A stretch of 10,353 bases of DNA from the NCBI GenBank assembly GCA_947176785.1, contig CAMWSA010000108.1, positions 1-10,353 of the forward strand. The letters are read 5' to 3'. Below the pieces are notes generated by a model. It had not been told where the DNA came from. It searched no databases and was given only the letters and a program-made list of their open reading frames with translations. This document shows positions 1-5,817 of the stretch, piece by piece. How positions within the stretch are numbered: the stretch's first letter is position 1; each line of letters starts with the position of its first letter. The position numbers were made by a program, and so were the translations under genes. This DNA comes from an uncultured Lachnospiraceae bacterium. Its GTDB lineage: Bacteria > Bacillota > Clostridia > Lachnospirales > Lachnospiraceae.

Positions 1-238
1 CCTCCCGCTGCCCCCGGTCAACATACCGACGCGTCAGGTGCCCCAGAATATCCCCCTCGTCCCCCGCCGTCATGGGATAGATCTCTTCCTCCGTCTGATA
101 ACACGCATCCATATCCGCCGGGCTGATGGGATAGTGGTCATACCTGTCGGCACACCACAGGTGAAATGCCCTCTCCTCCCCCAGCCACTGTACAATCTTC
201 TCCGCGTCTCCGCGCTTATAAGGTCTTAATCTCAACAT
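1..238 (-). CDS. GNAT family N-acetyltransferase (N-terminal part, runs off the left edge)
   Basis: The first 79 codons of a gene read leftward from an ATG at 238 and leave the window. The product begins MLRLRPYKRGDAEKIVQW, then has an acidic stretch, HLWCADRYDHYPISPADMD and YPMTAGDEGDILGHL. An opening that sets out the substrate pocket, followed by a PMTA..GDILGHL strand, is typical of small bacterial GNAT proteins, which transfer acetyl from acetyl-CoA to an amine in the cytoplasm. The acetyl-CoA-binding R/Q-x-x-G-x-G/A loop lies outside the window, so the substrate cannot be guessed. A GGGGA ribosome binding site lies about 7 bases before the ATG and supports this start. Codon use is GC-rich, like ytaF and nrdG at the other end and unlike the ABC cassette, so this is probably a resident gene. 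Its leader contains the 70-bp repeats at 291-476. Confidence 0.8.
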   Translation of the reverse strand, partial: MLRLRPYKRGDAEKIVQWLGEERAFHLWCADRYDHYPISPADMDACYQTEEEIYPMTAGDEGDILGHLTRRYVDRGQRE

Positions 239-290
239 GATGATATTCCCCAGACTCTCCCCGCTTTATCTGAAATGTATCCCTCTCGCT

Positions 291-476
291 ATTCCTTAAT
301 TCTGTGTACACCGGTTCACTCTTACTTAATAGAGTTGAACGCTGTTGCATTTTGCTCTTGCTTCCTTAATTTTGTGTACTTCAGTACCTCTTTAATCAAT
401 AGAACTAAACGCTGTGGCGTTTTGCTTTTGATTCCTTAATTCTGTGTGCTTCAGCACAGATTAATTTTATTGTACC
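291..476. repeat. 70-bp direct repeats, about 2.6 copies
   Basis: TTCCTTAAT recurs at 292, 362 and 432, a spacing of exactly 70 bases. Copies 1 (291-360) and 2 (361-430) match over their full length with scattered changes; copy 3 fades after about 460. Each unit has two small potential stem-loops. One is GTAC-TTCA-GTAC at 376-387 in copy 2 and GTGC-TTCA-GCAC at 446-457 in copy 3: an A-T pair has become G-C on both sides, a compensating change. The second is AAACGC-TGTG-GCGTTT at 407-422; in copy 1 the matching stem has one change that would be a G-U wobble if the minus strand were transcribed. The array lies upstream of the minus-strand GNAT gene and could be in its leader RNA. No open reading frame explains it. 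Confidence 0.75.
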
Positions 477-478
477 AA

Positions 479-492
479 GCCGCTTACGCGGC
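479..492. repeat. Short GC-rich hairpin GCCGC-TTAC-GCGGC
   Basis: A perfect 5-bp GC stem closes a 4-base loop. Read on the minus strand the loop is GTAA, a stable GNRA-type tetraloop. It sits just outside the third 70-bp repeat copy. No T-run follows on either strand, so it is not an obvious terminator. Confidence 0.5.
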
Positions 493-533
493 AGCAAGTG
501 CTAAAATAATTTTCTTCTATATCTTACAAAAAG

Positions 534-607
534 TAGCAGTTTTTGTATTTATGGTGTATTGTTGAGTTACCCCTAACCAAACAATCACATAAACAAAAAA
601 ACTGCTA
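534..607. repeat. Long imperfect inverted repeat, possible left end of an integrase-type insertion element
   Basis: The left arm starts TAGCAGTTTTTGTATTTATG at 534 and the right arm ends ACTGCTA at 607. The arms pair almost throughout: TAGCAGT with ACTGCTA, then A/T-rich pairing with small bulges, then ATTGTT (558-563) with AACAAT (580-585). Even the loop has GTTA/TAAC at 567-577. A palindrome of this size about 120 bases before an integrase start suggests the subterminal structure of a mobile element, but an end has not been proven. A hairpin at 7969-8017 shares the words GTATTTATGG and AGCAGTTTTTGT with it. Confidence 0.6.
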
Positions 608-730
608 TGATTAGTTAACCACGGATTTTGAAAACCAACAACTATATATTGAAAATTATTATCCGTCCGCCTCCTTTGGCACTGTCCTGTTTTTTCCACT
701 CTGACATTTCATCACAAAGGAGGTCCCGTT

Positions 731-808
731 ATGGGCAATTATCTGATCACTTTCCGGGAGATGCTCTCCCTGCGCGGTCTTTCTGACCATACCCTCAAAG
801 GGTACTGC
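731..808 (+). pseudogene. Tyrosine recombinase (integrase) N-terminal remnant
   Basis: An excellent ribosome binding site (AAAGGAGG, about 7 bases before the ATG) precedes codons for MGNYLITFREMLSLRGLSD and HTLKGYC. This is the start of the SAM-like N-terminal DNA-binding domain of phage-integrase-type recombinases; the wording, as I recall it, matches integrases of insertion elements common in Lachnospiraceae. Homology ends at codon 26 (bases 806-808). The frame then runs through unrelated sequence to a stop at 911-913. The catalytic domain with the R-H-R-Y residues, which should fill the next several hundred bases, is absent. The gene is dead, but it marks the scar of a recombinase-borne element whose left flank may be the palindrome at 534-607. 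Confidence 0.72.
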
Positions 809-912
809 CCGATGAAGAGCTGGCATGTCTCAATAAAAACAGGCAGGGCCAGGCTGTGCAGCGCCACGGAAAGGATCTTCTGTTTTCTCTTCCACAACAG
901 CGCCAGGGCATA
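803..912 (-). pseudogene. Possible VanZ-like membrane protein remnant
   Basis: Reading leftward from 912, one frame gives YALALLWKRKQKILSVALH followed by SLALPVFIETCQLFIGQY: a basic loop, then a hydrophobic helix ending in IExxQLF-G. That order resembles the central part of VanZ-family proteins, where a helix ending in IE-x-Q-L-F precedes the G-R loop. The match stops where integrase sequence begins (about 803-808), and the frame is broken by a TGA just upstream. It therefore looks like the cut end of another gene abutting the integrase scar. The evidence is a short resemblance only, and the identity is uncertain. Confidence 0.3.
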
Positions 913-1015
913 AGTAACTTTACAGTATACCCAAGCATCTCAATCCCCCTGCATATGGTGATGTTTATCCCAATTGCCAGCTCCTCCAAAACCATAGCCT
1001 GTCCTATTAGTACTT

Positions 1016-1045
1016 ACTATAAACAATTGTGCCCAGATTTGTCAA
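1016..1045 (-). promoter_or_regulatory. Sigma-A-type promoter candidate, leftward
   Basis: On the minus strand a perfect TTGACA -35 (1045-1040) is followed after 18 bases by TATAGT (1021-1016). It would transcribe leftward into the small relic ending near 803. An SD-like GGAGG occurs about 30 bases downstream, but no convincing start codon or ORF follows, so this may be an orphan promoter left by a deleted gene. Confidence 0.5.
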
Positions 1046-1242
1046 ATTATTTGGCATTTAACTTCTCTGCCTCTTGATATGTATAGCTTCGTATTAAATC
1101 TAATTTAAACATTGTATTCTATATTATACACACATAATTTTGCTCATCATATTATCTTATTTAATATTTCAATCTTTTTTATTCAAGTAATGTGCGTTTC
1201 ATTTAAGATCCTCCATTTGACTTATACTTTAATAATTATGCA

Positions 1243-1271
1243 TTGAAATTCAATAGCTTATACGATATACT
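1243..1271 (+). promoter_or_regulatory. Sigma-A-type promoter for the ABC cassette
   Basis: TTGAAA at 1243-1248 and TATACT at 1266-1271 are separated by the ideal 17 bases. Transcription should start near 1278, about 70 bases before the first cassette gene at 1349. Nothing between the promoter and the gene suggests a terminator. It is the obvious promoter for the coupled genes at 1349-3649. Confidence 0.65.
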
Positions 1272-1348
1272 TTATGAAGCCATTAGTGGACAACAATCCA
1301 AATGCACGGGGCTTGCCCAACATAATGGAAATATAATGAGAATTTTAT

Positions 1349-1678
1349 ATGAGTGAACTAGATATTTTGTACATAAATGCACCATCTGTTTATCCAGCAC
1401 TATTTTATATTTTTATATTCATCATATTTTTCGTCCTTATAAGTTTCTTGTCGAACATAAATTTACTTTTTGTTCTTAAAATACTTGTATACTTAATTAT
1501 TGCTCCTCTTTCAGCATTTATACCTTTAAATACAGACAATTATTGTTCTGACGGATACCAGATTAAAACATTTATACAAAAAAATAAAATATCTTGGAAA
1601 CAGACCATATCAGCAGCCATATTTACTATTAAAAGTATGTTAAATACCACTGTAAGGCTAAGGAAAAGCACACTATGA
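1349..1678 (+). CDS. Small two-helix membrane protein, possibly the C-terminal half of an M50-like protease
   Basis: A 109-residue protein with two long hydrophobic segments, roughly residues 15-35 and 38-58, followed by a polar tail of about 50 residues rich in K and R at its end. I cannot name it firmly. After the second helix it reads FIPLNTDNYCSDGYQIK. This resembles the second conserved motif of M50 (site-2-protease-like) membrane proteins of peptide-bacteriocin loci, where N-P followed by L-D-G-Y-Y supplies the third zinc ligand. The HExxH helix of such proteases is missing, and I find no trace of it upstream in any frame. It could therefore be a 5'-deleted protease or a non-catalytic partner. 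The SD before the ATG is weak (a GAGA about 10 bases upstream). Its TGA overlaps the next ATG (ATGA), so the two genes should be translated together. Confidence 0.6.
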   Translation: MSELDILYINAPSVYPALFYIFIFIIFFVLISFLSNINLLFVLKILVYLIIAPLSAFIPLNTDNYCSDGYQIKTFIQKNKISWKQTISAAIFTIKSMLNTTVRLRKSTL

Positions 1679-2949
1679 AAACAATTTTTCTTATCTTAAA
1701 AAGAAGAAAACCTCAAATGGCAAAATGTGTATTCTTTTTGATCCTTTTGAGCTTATACCCTATAATTTACAGAACGGGAAACCGTTTTTTGTATAGCCGG
1801 TATAATTATAACAATATGCTCTATATTAACAGGCTTTTGTTTTTTGTCCTGATCTGTATTTTGCTGGTGTATGTCAGATTAGTGTTTCATAAATTTATCA
1901 GAGAAGCTTGGGAGAGTCTGATTCTATTTGGCCTTGATTTTCCACAGCGTTTTATCTTATTTTCTCTTACTCATTATGAAATATTTTTTCTACAGGCTTA
2001 CTTTGGAACCATGATTGCCCAGGCCCAGGGTATAAGTATAGTTCATTCTGTTTTTGCTAATGTTTTTAATGCTCTTTTAATTGAACTGTTCGGAATATGG
2101 ATAAGTCTGCACGCACATTCGAAGCTGCTAACCTCTTTCACTTTTACCATGATAGGTCTGTTAGGTATATTAGTTGGCACAAAAAAATTATCATTCAAGA
2201 TAGTGTATACAATTGTAATGTCTGAAACGATTACAGGATTTTTGTTTCCAAAAAGCATAATTTCTATTACAATAAGAATTATTATCTCTATATGTCTATT
2301 GCTTTACTTCTCTCACAGATATCAAAGTATCTGTTTGGATAAAATTATTGCCAAAAATCGCTCAAACAGAATGCACATAATGGGTGAGTTGAATCACTGG
2401 CTTAATGGACATTTAGTATATGGAAAGAATTATATCTGGATGTACAGAAATAAAGACTTTATTCTTTGGAAAATATTTTCTGCCATAATCTTTATTGTCT
2501 TCTGCTATACCGAAGCCAGTTATATTATCCTGTTCTTGCTGGCCTATGGAATATGCCTGATCAGTTCTCTGTATTTTAAGGACATATATCATTTTGAGAC
2601 TACTCTTCTTTTGCCATACTATATGTCAAATTATGCCTATACATCTCTTTTACGAGATCAGATATTGAGCGGATTTTTTCTTTTGGGGGATAATATACTT
2701 CTGATTGTGCTTATTGATTGTATTTTCCATCCCCAAAATATCATAATCCTGCCCGTTTTAGCGCTTACCCTTCTGTTCATTGCGAGCTTTATAAGCAGTC
2801 ATTTATTTTTAAAGTATCCGACAAAGCAGTATTACTTATCTGTCTGCGTGGCGTTGATTCAACTACATCTGCCTGTACTTAATCTGTATTTTCTATATAA
2901 AAACATAGATAAAGGAAAAAGAAATTGGGAGAATCTGCACTATGAATAA
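1675..2949 (+). CDS. Polytopic membrane protein, probable ABC transporter permease
   Basis: A 424-residue, very hydrophobic protein with about ten to twelve possible membrane segments. The clearest are near residues 16-32, 50-70, 95-115, 120-145, 150-170, 195-212, 265-305, 333-355, 360-385 and 390-412. A polar loop around 215-262 divides it into two halves. It has no signal peptide or recognised enzymatic motif. It is called a permease because it lies between a coupled small membrane protein and a gene for an ABC ATPase that has no membrane domain of its own. Size and layout recall the permeases of antimicrobial-peptide export or immunity ABC systems (for example SkfF with SkfE in Bacillus), but I see no specific sequence signature. 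An AGGAAAAG SD lies inside the preceding gene. The start overlaps that gene's stop by 4 bases, and the end overlaps the ATPase start by 8 bases. Confidence 0.75.
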   Translation: MKTIFLILKRRKPQMAKCVFFLILLSLYPIIYRTGNRFLYSRYNYNNMLYINRLLFFVLICILLVYVRLVFHKFIREAWESLILFGLDFPQRFILFSLTHYEIFFLQAYFGTMIAQAQGISIVHSVFANVFNALLIELFGIWISLHAHSKLLTSFTFTMIGLLGILVGTKKLSFKIVYTIVMSETITGFLFPKSIISITIRIIISICLLLYFSHRYQSICLDKIIAKNRSNRMHIMGELNHWLNGHLVYGKNYIWMYRNKDFILWKIFSAIIFIVFCYTEASYIILFLLAYGICLISSLYFKDIYHFETTLLLPYYMSNYAYTSLLRDQILSGFFLLGDNILLIVLIDCIFHPQNIIILPVLALTLLFIASFISSHLFLKYPTKQYYLSVCVALIQLHLPVLNLYFLYKNIDKGKRNWENLHYE

Positions 2950-3649
2950 TCTTACCTTAAATAATGCCTCCATGTTGTACGATAAAAAACATGGCATTCA
3001 ATCCATAACAGCTACAATAAATTTTGGAGAAATTACTGCCATTATCGGTCCTAATGGAGCCGGAAAAACAACATTGATTAAGGCAATAGCAGGATTAATG
3101 CCCCTATCAGATGGGGAGATTCTATTGTCAGGTCTTAGCACCTCAAGCCGGATATGTAAATCTCAAATTGGATATATGCAAGAGAATCTGAATTTTTATG
3201 GAAAAATGACAGTTTATGAAATTATGGATTTTATCTGTCAAATTAAGTTTGGGGGAAGGTTCCGGAAAGAAATAGAGCCTTATTTAAAGAGATATGAATT
3301 GTATGAACAGCGAAATTCCTATGTCAGTGTACTTTCCATGGGCATGAAAAAGAAATTGTCAATTATCATGGCACTTTTGGGGACTCCAAAACTTATTCTT
3401 ATGGATGAACCGACCAATGGCATTGATACTTATGGAATCCTTCAATTTAAGAACGACTTGATTAGATGTATTCAGCAAGGAAGCGCTGTCATCGTAACCA
3501 GTCATGTTCTGGATTTTTTAGAAAAAATATGTACGCGCTGCATTTTTTTGAGAGATGGCGTAATAGTTCAGGATATTCAAATTACAGACAATAGTCAAGA
3601 TTTGGACAGTATTTATCAAAAGATTTATATTATGCCAGAGAGGCTGTAA
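2942..3649 (+). CDS. ABC transporter ATP-binding protein
   Basis: A complete 235-residue nucleotide-binding domain that hydrolyses ATP at the inner face of the membrane to drive the partner permease. Visible motifs in order: Walker A GPNGAGKTT (36-44); Q-loop Gln80 in YMQEN; signature LSMGMKKKLS (131-140), a variant of LSGGQ common in drug- or peptide-export ATPases of the CcmA type; Walker B LILMDE with catalytic Glu156; D-loop NGID (159-162); and the H-loop His188 in VTSHVLD. All catalytic positions are present, so the protein should be active. Its GGGAG SD lies inside the end of the permease gene. The last 20 bases overlap, on the opposite strand, the end of the rhamnosidase fragment. No regulator, radical-SAM enzyme or precursor peptide is seen beside it, so the cargo is unknown. 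Confidence 0.9.
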   Translation: MNNLTLNNASMLYDKKHGIQSITATINFGEITAIIGPNGAGKTTLIKAIAGLMPLSDGEILLSGLSTSSRICKSQIGYMQENLNFYGKMTVYEIMDFICQIKFGGRFRKEIEPYLKRYELYEQRNSYVSVLSMGMKKKLSIIMALLGTPKLILMDEPTNGIDTYGILQFKNDLIRCIQQGSAVIVTSHVLDFLEKICTRCIFLRDGVIVQDIQITDNSQDLDSIYQKIYIMPERL

Positions 3650-4046
3650 ATTTTTCTGTATCTATGGAGGAAAAGTCCTTCCGATCACTTTCTGTGGGCT
3701 CTGCCCACACGGTGGTGGCTCCCAGCTTTACCTCATTGAGCCAGCCGGGATACTCCTGGTTGAGCAGGAGCTCATAAGCCAGTTCGTCATATCCGTTGTC
3801 GCTGAGCACATTGCAGAGCAGAGGTGTCCCCACAAAGCCGGTCTTTAGCTTGTGCCCGCTCTCCTCAAACAGCTTTTCCAGCTGCCTTTTCGTCAGTTCC
3901 ACATTGTCTGACAGATGATATTTCAGCGTCAGGATCATGGCCGTCTGGGTTCTGACGCAGCAGCGCCCCGTCTGACTGTAATACTCCCTCTTTACCTCTG
4001 CAAACGTAAACGGTAGATAGTGGGTACCTATACAAAATTGGAGCAA
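3630..4046 (-). pseudogene. GH78 alpha-L-rhamnosidase internal fragment
   Basis: The reading frame gives VKREYYSQTGRCCVRTQTA, then ILTLKYHLSD, GHKLKTGFVGTPLLCNVLS, ELAYELLLNQEYPGWL and VKLGATTVW. These are consecutive conserved blocks of the (alpha/alpha)6-barrel catalytic domain of bacterial alpha-L-rhamnosidases, which release terminal rhamnose from plant glycosides. Family members continue with E-R-W-(D/N); here the match stops at VW (base 3705) and the frame runs into the cassette border. The upstream edge is about base 4019. Only about 105 residues of a protein usually several hundred long or more remain, so it is inactive. It has no promoter or SD of its own and looks like a carried-along piece trapped between the ABC cassette and the restriction locus. 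Confidence 0.8.
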
Positions 4047-4751
4047 ACCTGTATGATAGAAACAGATTTGCTCCAGTCTTATTTCACCTCATCCTTACCG
4101 GGCAATCCTCCGTATTCCATCAAGTGGGAAGGCGATGATAACCCGGTTCTGATTAACGATCCTCGCTTTTCTTCTGCCGGGGTGCTTGCACCGAAGTCCA
4201 AAGCTGACCTTGCTTTTATCATGCACTCTTTGGCATGGCTTGCCACCAGCGGGTCTGCGGCAATCGTCTGTTTTCCTGGTATTATGTACCGGGGTGGGGC
4301 TGAGAAGAAAATCCGCCAATACCTGATTGACAACAACTTCATCGACTGCATTATCCAGCTTCCCAGCAACCTGTTCTTTGGAACTTCCATCGCAACCTGC
4401 ATCATGATTTTGAAGCGCAGTAAATCCGATAACCGCACTCTGTTCATTGACGCATCCGGCGAATGCGTAAAGGTCACGAATAATAACAAGCTGACAGAGG
4501 AGAACATTGCGAAAATTGTTGCGGAGTTCGTTTCCCGCGCAGATGTGAATTACTTTGCCCGCTGTGTTCCTTATGACGAGATAGCCGGAAACGATTATAA
4601 CCTGTCTGTTTCTACCTATGTAGAGGCCGAGGACACCAGAGAGGCCATCGACATTGTGAAACTCAATGCGGAGATTCGGGAAATTGTGGCGAGAGAGCAA
4701 GTCTTGCGGGATGAGATTGACAAGATCATTGCGGAAATCGAGGTAGGCTGA
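4020..4751 (+). pseudogene. hsdM: Type I restriction-modification DNA methyltransferase subunit M, 5'-truncated
   Basis: From codon 29 the product is a clear HsdM C-terminal half: NPPYSIKWEGDD (adenine-methyltransferase motif IV), INDPRFSSAGVLAPKSKADL, FPGIMYRGGAEKKIR, IQLPSNLFFGTSIATCIM and SVSTYVEAEDTRE, ending in a coiled tail that normally contacts HsdS. An intact HsdM is roughly 500 residues long. The N-terminal helical domain and motif I (SAM binding) are gone, so methylation is not possible. The first 28 codons are unrelated sequence containing the inverted repeat at 4039-4075. The only possible starts, GTG at 4020 or ATG at 4053, have no SD. The 3' end still carries the ribosome binding site for the next gene, whose ATG follows the TGA by one base. 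Confidence 0.88.
4039..4075. repeat. Inverted repeat at the rhamnosidase/hsdM junction
   Basis: TGGAGCAAA (4039-4047) pairs perfectly with TTTGCTCCA (4067-4075). After a C/A mismatch, CTGT (4049-4052) pairs with ACAG (4062-4065) around a 9-base centre. It sits between the end of rhamnosidase homology (about 4019) and the start of hsdM homology (about 4104). No T-run follows, so it is not a typical terminator. A recombination site or the end of a lost element fits better. Confidence 0.6.
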
Positions 4752-4752
4752 T

Positions 4753-5817
4753 ATGGAAAAAGATTTAATGCTATATCAGCCGATTATCACAGATATAAAA
4801 GAGATTATTTCGGCAGGCCAGCAAAGCGCATACAGCGCCGCAAATACCGCTATGGTACTGACCTACTGGCACATCGGCAAACGGATCGTAGAGCAGGAAC
4901 AGGAAGGCAGTGAGCGGGCGGAATACGGGAAGCGGTTGATTTCCGTATTGTCGGAAGAACTGAAAAAAGAATTTGGAAAAAGCTATTCCGAACGAAATCT
5001 GCAATATTTTAGGAAATTTTATTTGTGCTTTCCAGACGAGCATATTGTGAACACGCGTGTTCGCAATCTCAGTTGGTCGCATTTCAGAAGCCTTTTGCGT
5101 GTGCCAGACGAAGACGCAAGAATGTGGTATATGAATGAAACGGCTACTGAAAATTGGGGTGTTCGGACGCTGGATCGGAATATTGGTACGCAATATTATT
5201 ACCGACTTCTGCAATCGCCGAAAAAAGATGCTGTTATTGCGGAAATGAAGCAGAAAACGGCGGAATATCAGAAGAACCGTTTTGAACTGTTTAAGAACCC
5301 GGTCATGGCAGAGTTCCTGGGATTTAAGACCGAAGACTCTTATCTGGAAAGCGACCTGGAATCTGCCATCCTCTCACATATCCGGGACTTTCTGATGGAG
5401 ATGGGAAAGGGCTTTGCGTTTGTGGCCCGACAGCAGCATATCATCACAGACAACGAGGACTATTACATCGACTTGGTTTTTTACAATATTGAATTGAAAT
5501 GCTATGTGCTGATCGACTTGAAAACGGGCAGGATCACCCATCAGGATGTAGGCCAAATCGATATGTATGTCCGTATGTACGATGACTTGAAGTGCAAAGA
5601 GGGCGACAACCCTACCATTGGGATTTTACTTTGCGCTGAGACAGACGAGGATATTGCCAGATACTCTGTACTGCATGACAATGAACGGCTGTTTATGTCC
5701 AAGTATATGACTTATCTTCCGACCAAAGAGCAGCTTCGGGCGGAAATCGAACGGCAGAAAGAAATTTTCTATATGCAGCATCCGGCGTTGAAGGAAAAGG
5801 GCGGTGACGAAGAATGA
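4753..5817 (+). CDS. DUF1016 / YhcG-type PDDEXK nuclease domain protein
   Basis: A complete 354-residue protein. Residues 1-165 are the DUF1016 N-terminal domain (LTYWHIGKRIVEQEQ; YGKRLISVLSEELKKEFGKS; RNLQYFRKFYLCFP; LSWSHFRSLL; YYRLLQS). Residues 175-345 form the PDDEXK nuclease-like domain: FLMEMGKGFAFVARQQ, then YYIDLVFYN with Asp240 and YVLIDLKTG with Asp255 and Lys257, then HQDVGQIDMYV. Both sets of motifs are intact. Proteins of this family often lie inside type I restriction loci between hsdM and hsdS, as here; their exact job is not settled, with roles in DNA cleavage or recombination linked to defence proposed. GAGGTAGG at the end of hsdM is its SD, and its stop overlaps the next ATG (ATGA). 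It is the only whole gene in the restriction locus. Confidence 0.88.
   Translation: MEKDLMLYQPIITDIKEIISAGQQSAYSAANTAMVLTYWHIGKRIVEQEQEGSERAEYGKRLISVLSEELKKEFGKSYSERNLQYFRKFYLCFPDEHIVNTRVRNLSWSHFRSLLRVPDEDARMWYMNETATENWGVRTLDRNIGTQYYYRLLQSPKKDAVIAEMKQKTAEYQKNRFELFKNPVMAEFLGFKTEDSYLESDLESAILSHIRDFLMEMGKGFAFVARQQHIITDNEDYYIDLVFYNIELKCYVLIDLKTGRITHQDVGQIDMYVRMYDDLKCKEGDNPTIGILLCAETDEDIARYSVLHDNERLFMSKYMTYLPTKEQLRAEIERQKEIFYMQHPALKEKGGDEE

Larger units (their letters stand above)
913..1348. other. Non-coding, mostly AT-rich stretch before the ABC cassette
   Basis: No reading frame here has a credible start signal or recognisable product. Composition falls sharply from about 1080 onward and stays low through the cassette, suggesting that the left edge of the acquired cassette lies near 1070-1090. 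Two promoter candidates lie inside: 1016-1045 on the minus strand and 1243-1271 on the plus strand. Confidence 0.55.

Noticed and set aside
795..995. 66-codon minus-strand frame starting near the leftward promoter
   Set aside because: The product (W, C, R and S-rich ending) is not protein-like, while a different frame of the same strand shows the VanZ-like resemblance.
1274..1336. A 20-residue plus-strand peptide frame (MKPLVDNNPNARG...) just before the ABC cassette, a tempting precursor peptide
   Set aside because: Its ATG lies before the transcription start expected from the 1243-1271 promoter, has no SD, and the peptide has no leader or Cys/Gly core typical of modified peptides.
3694..3708. 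GTGGGC-TCT-GCCCAC hairpin as terminator of the ABC cassette
   Set aside because: No T-run follows on the plus strand, and the stem is created exactly at the rhamnosidase breakpoint, so it may be accidental.
4095..4700. 201-codon minus-strand open frame
   Set aside because: Antisense shadow of the hsdM remnant; no recognisable product.
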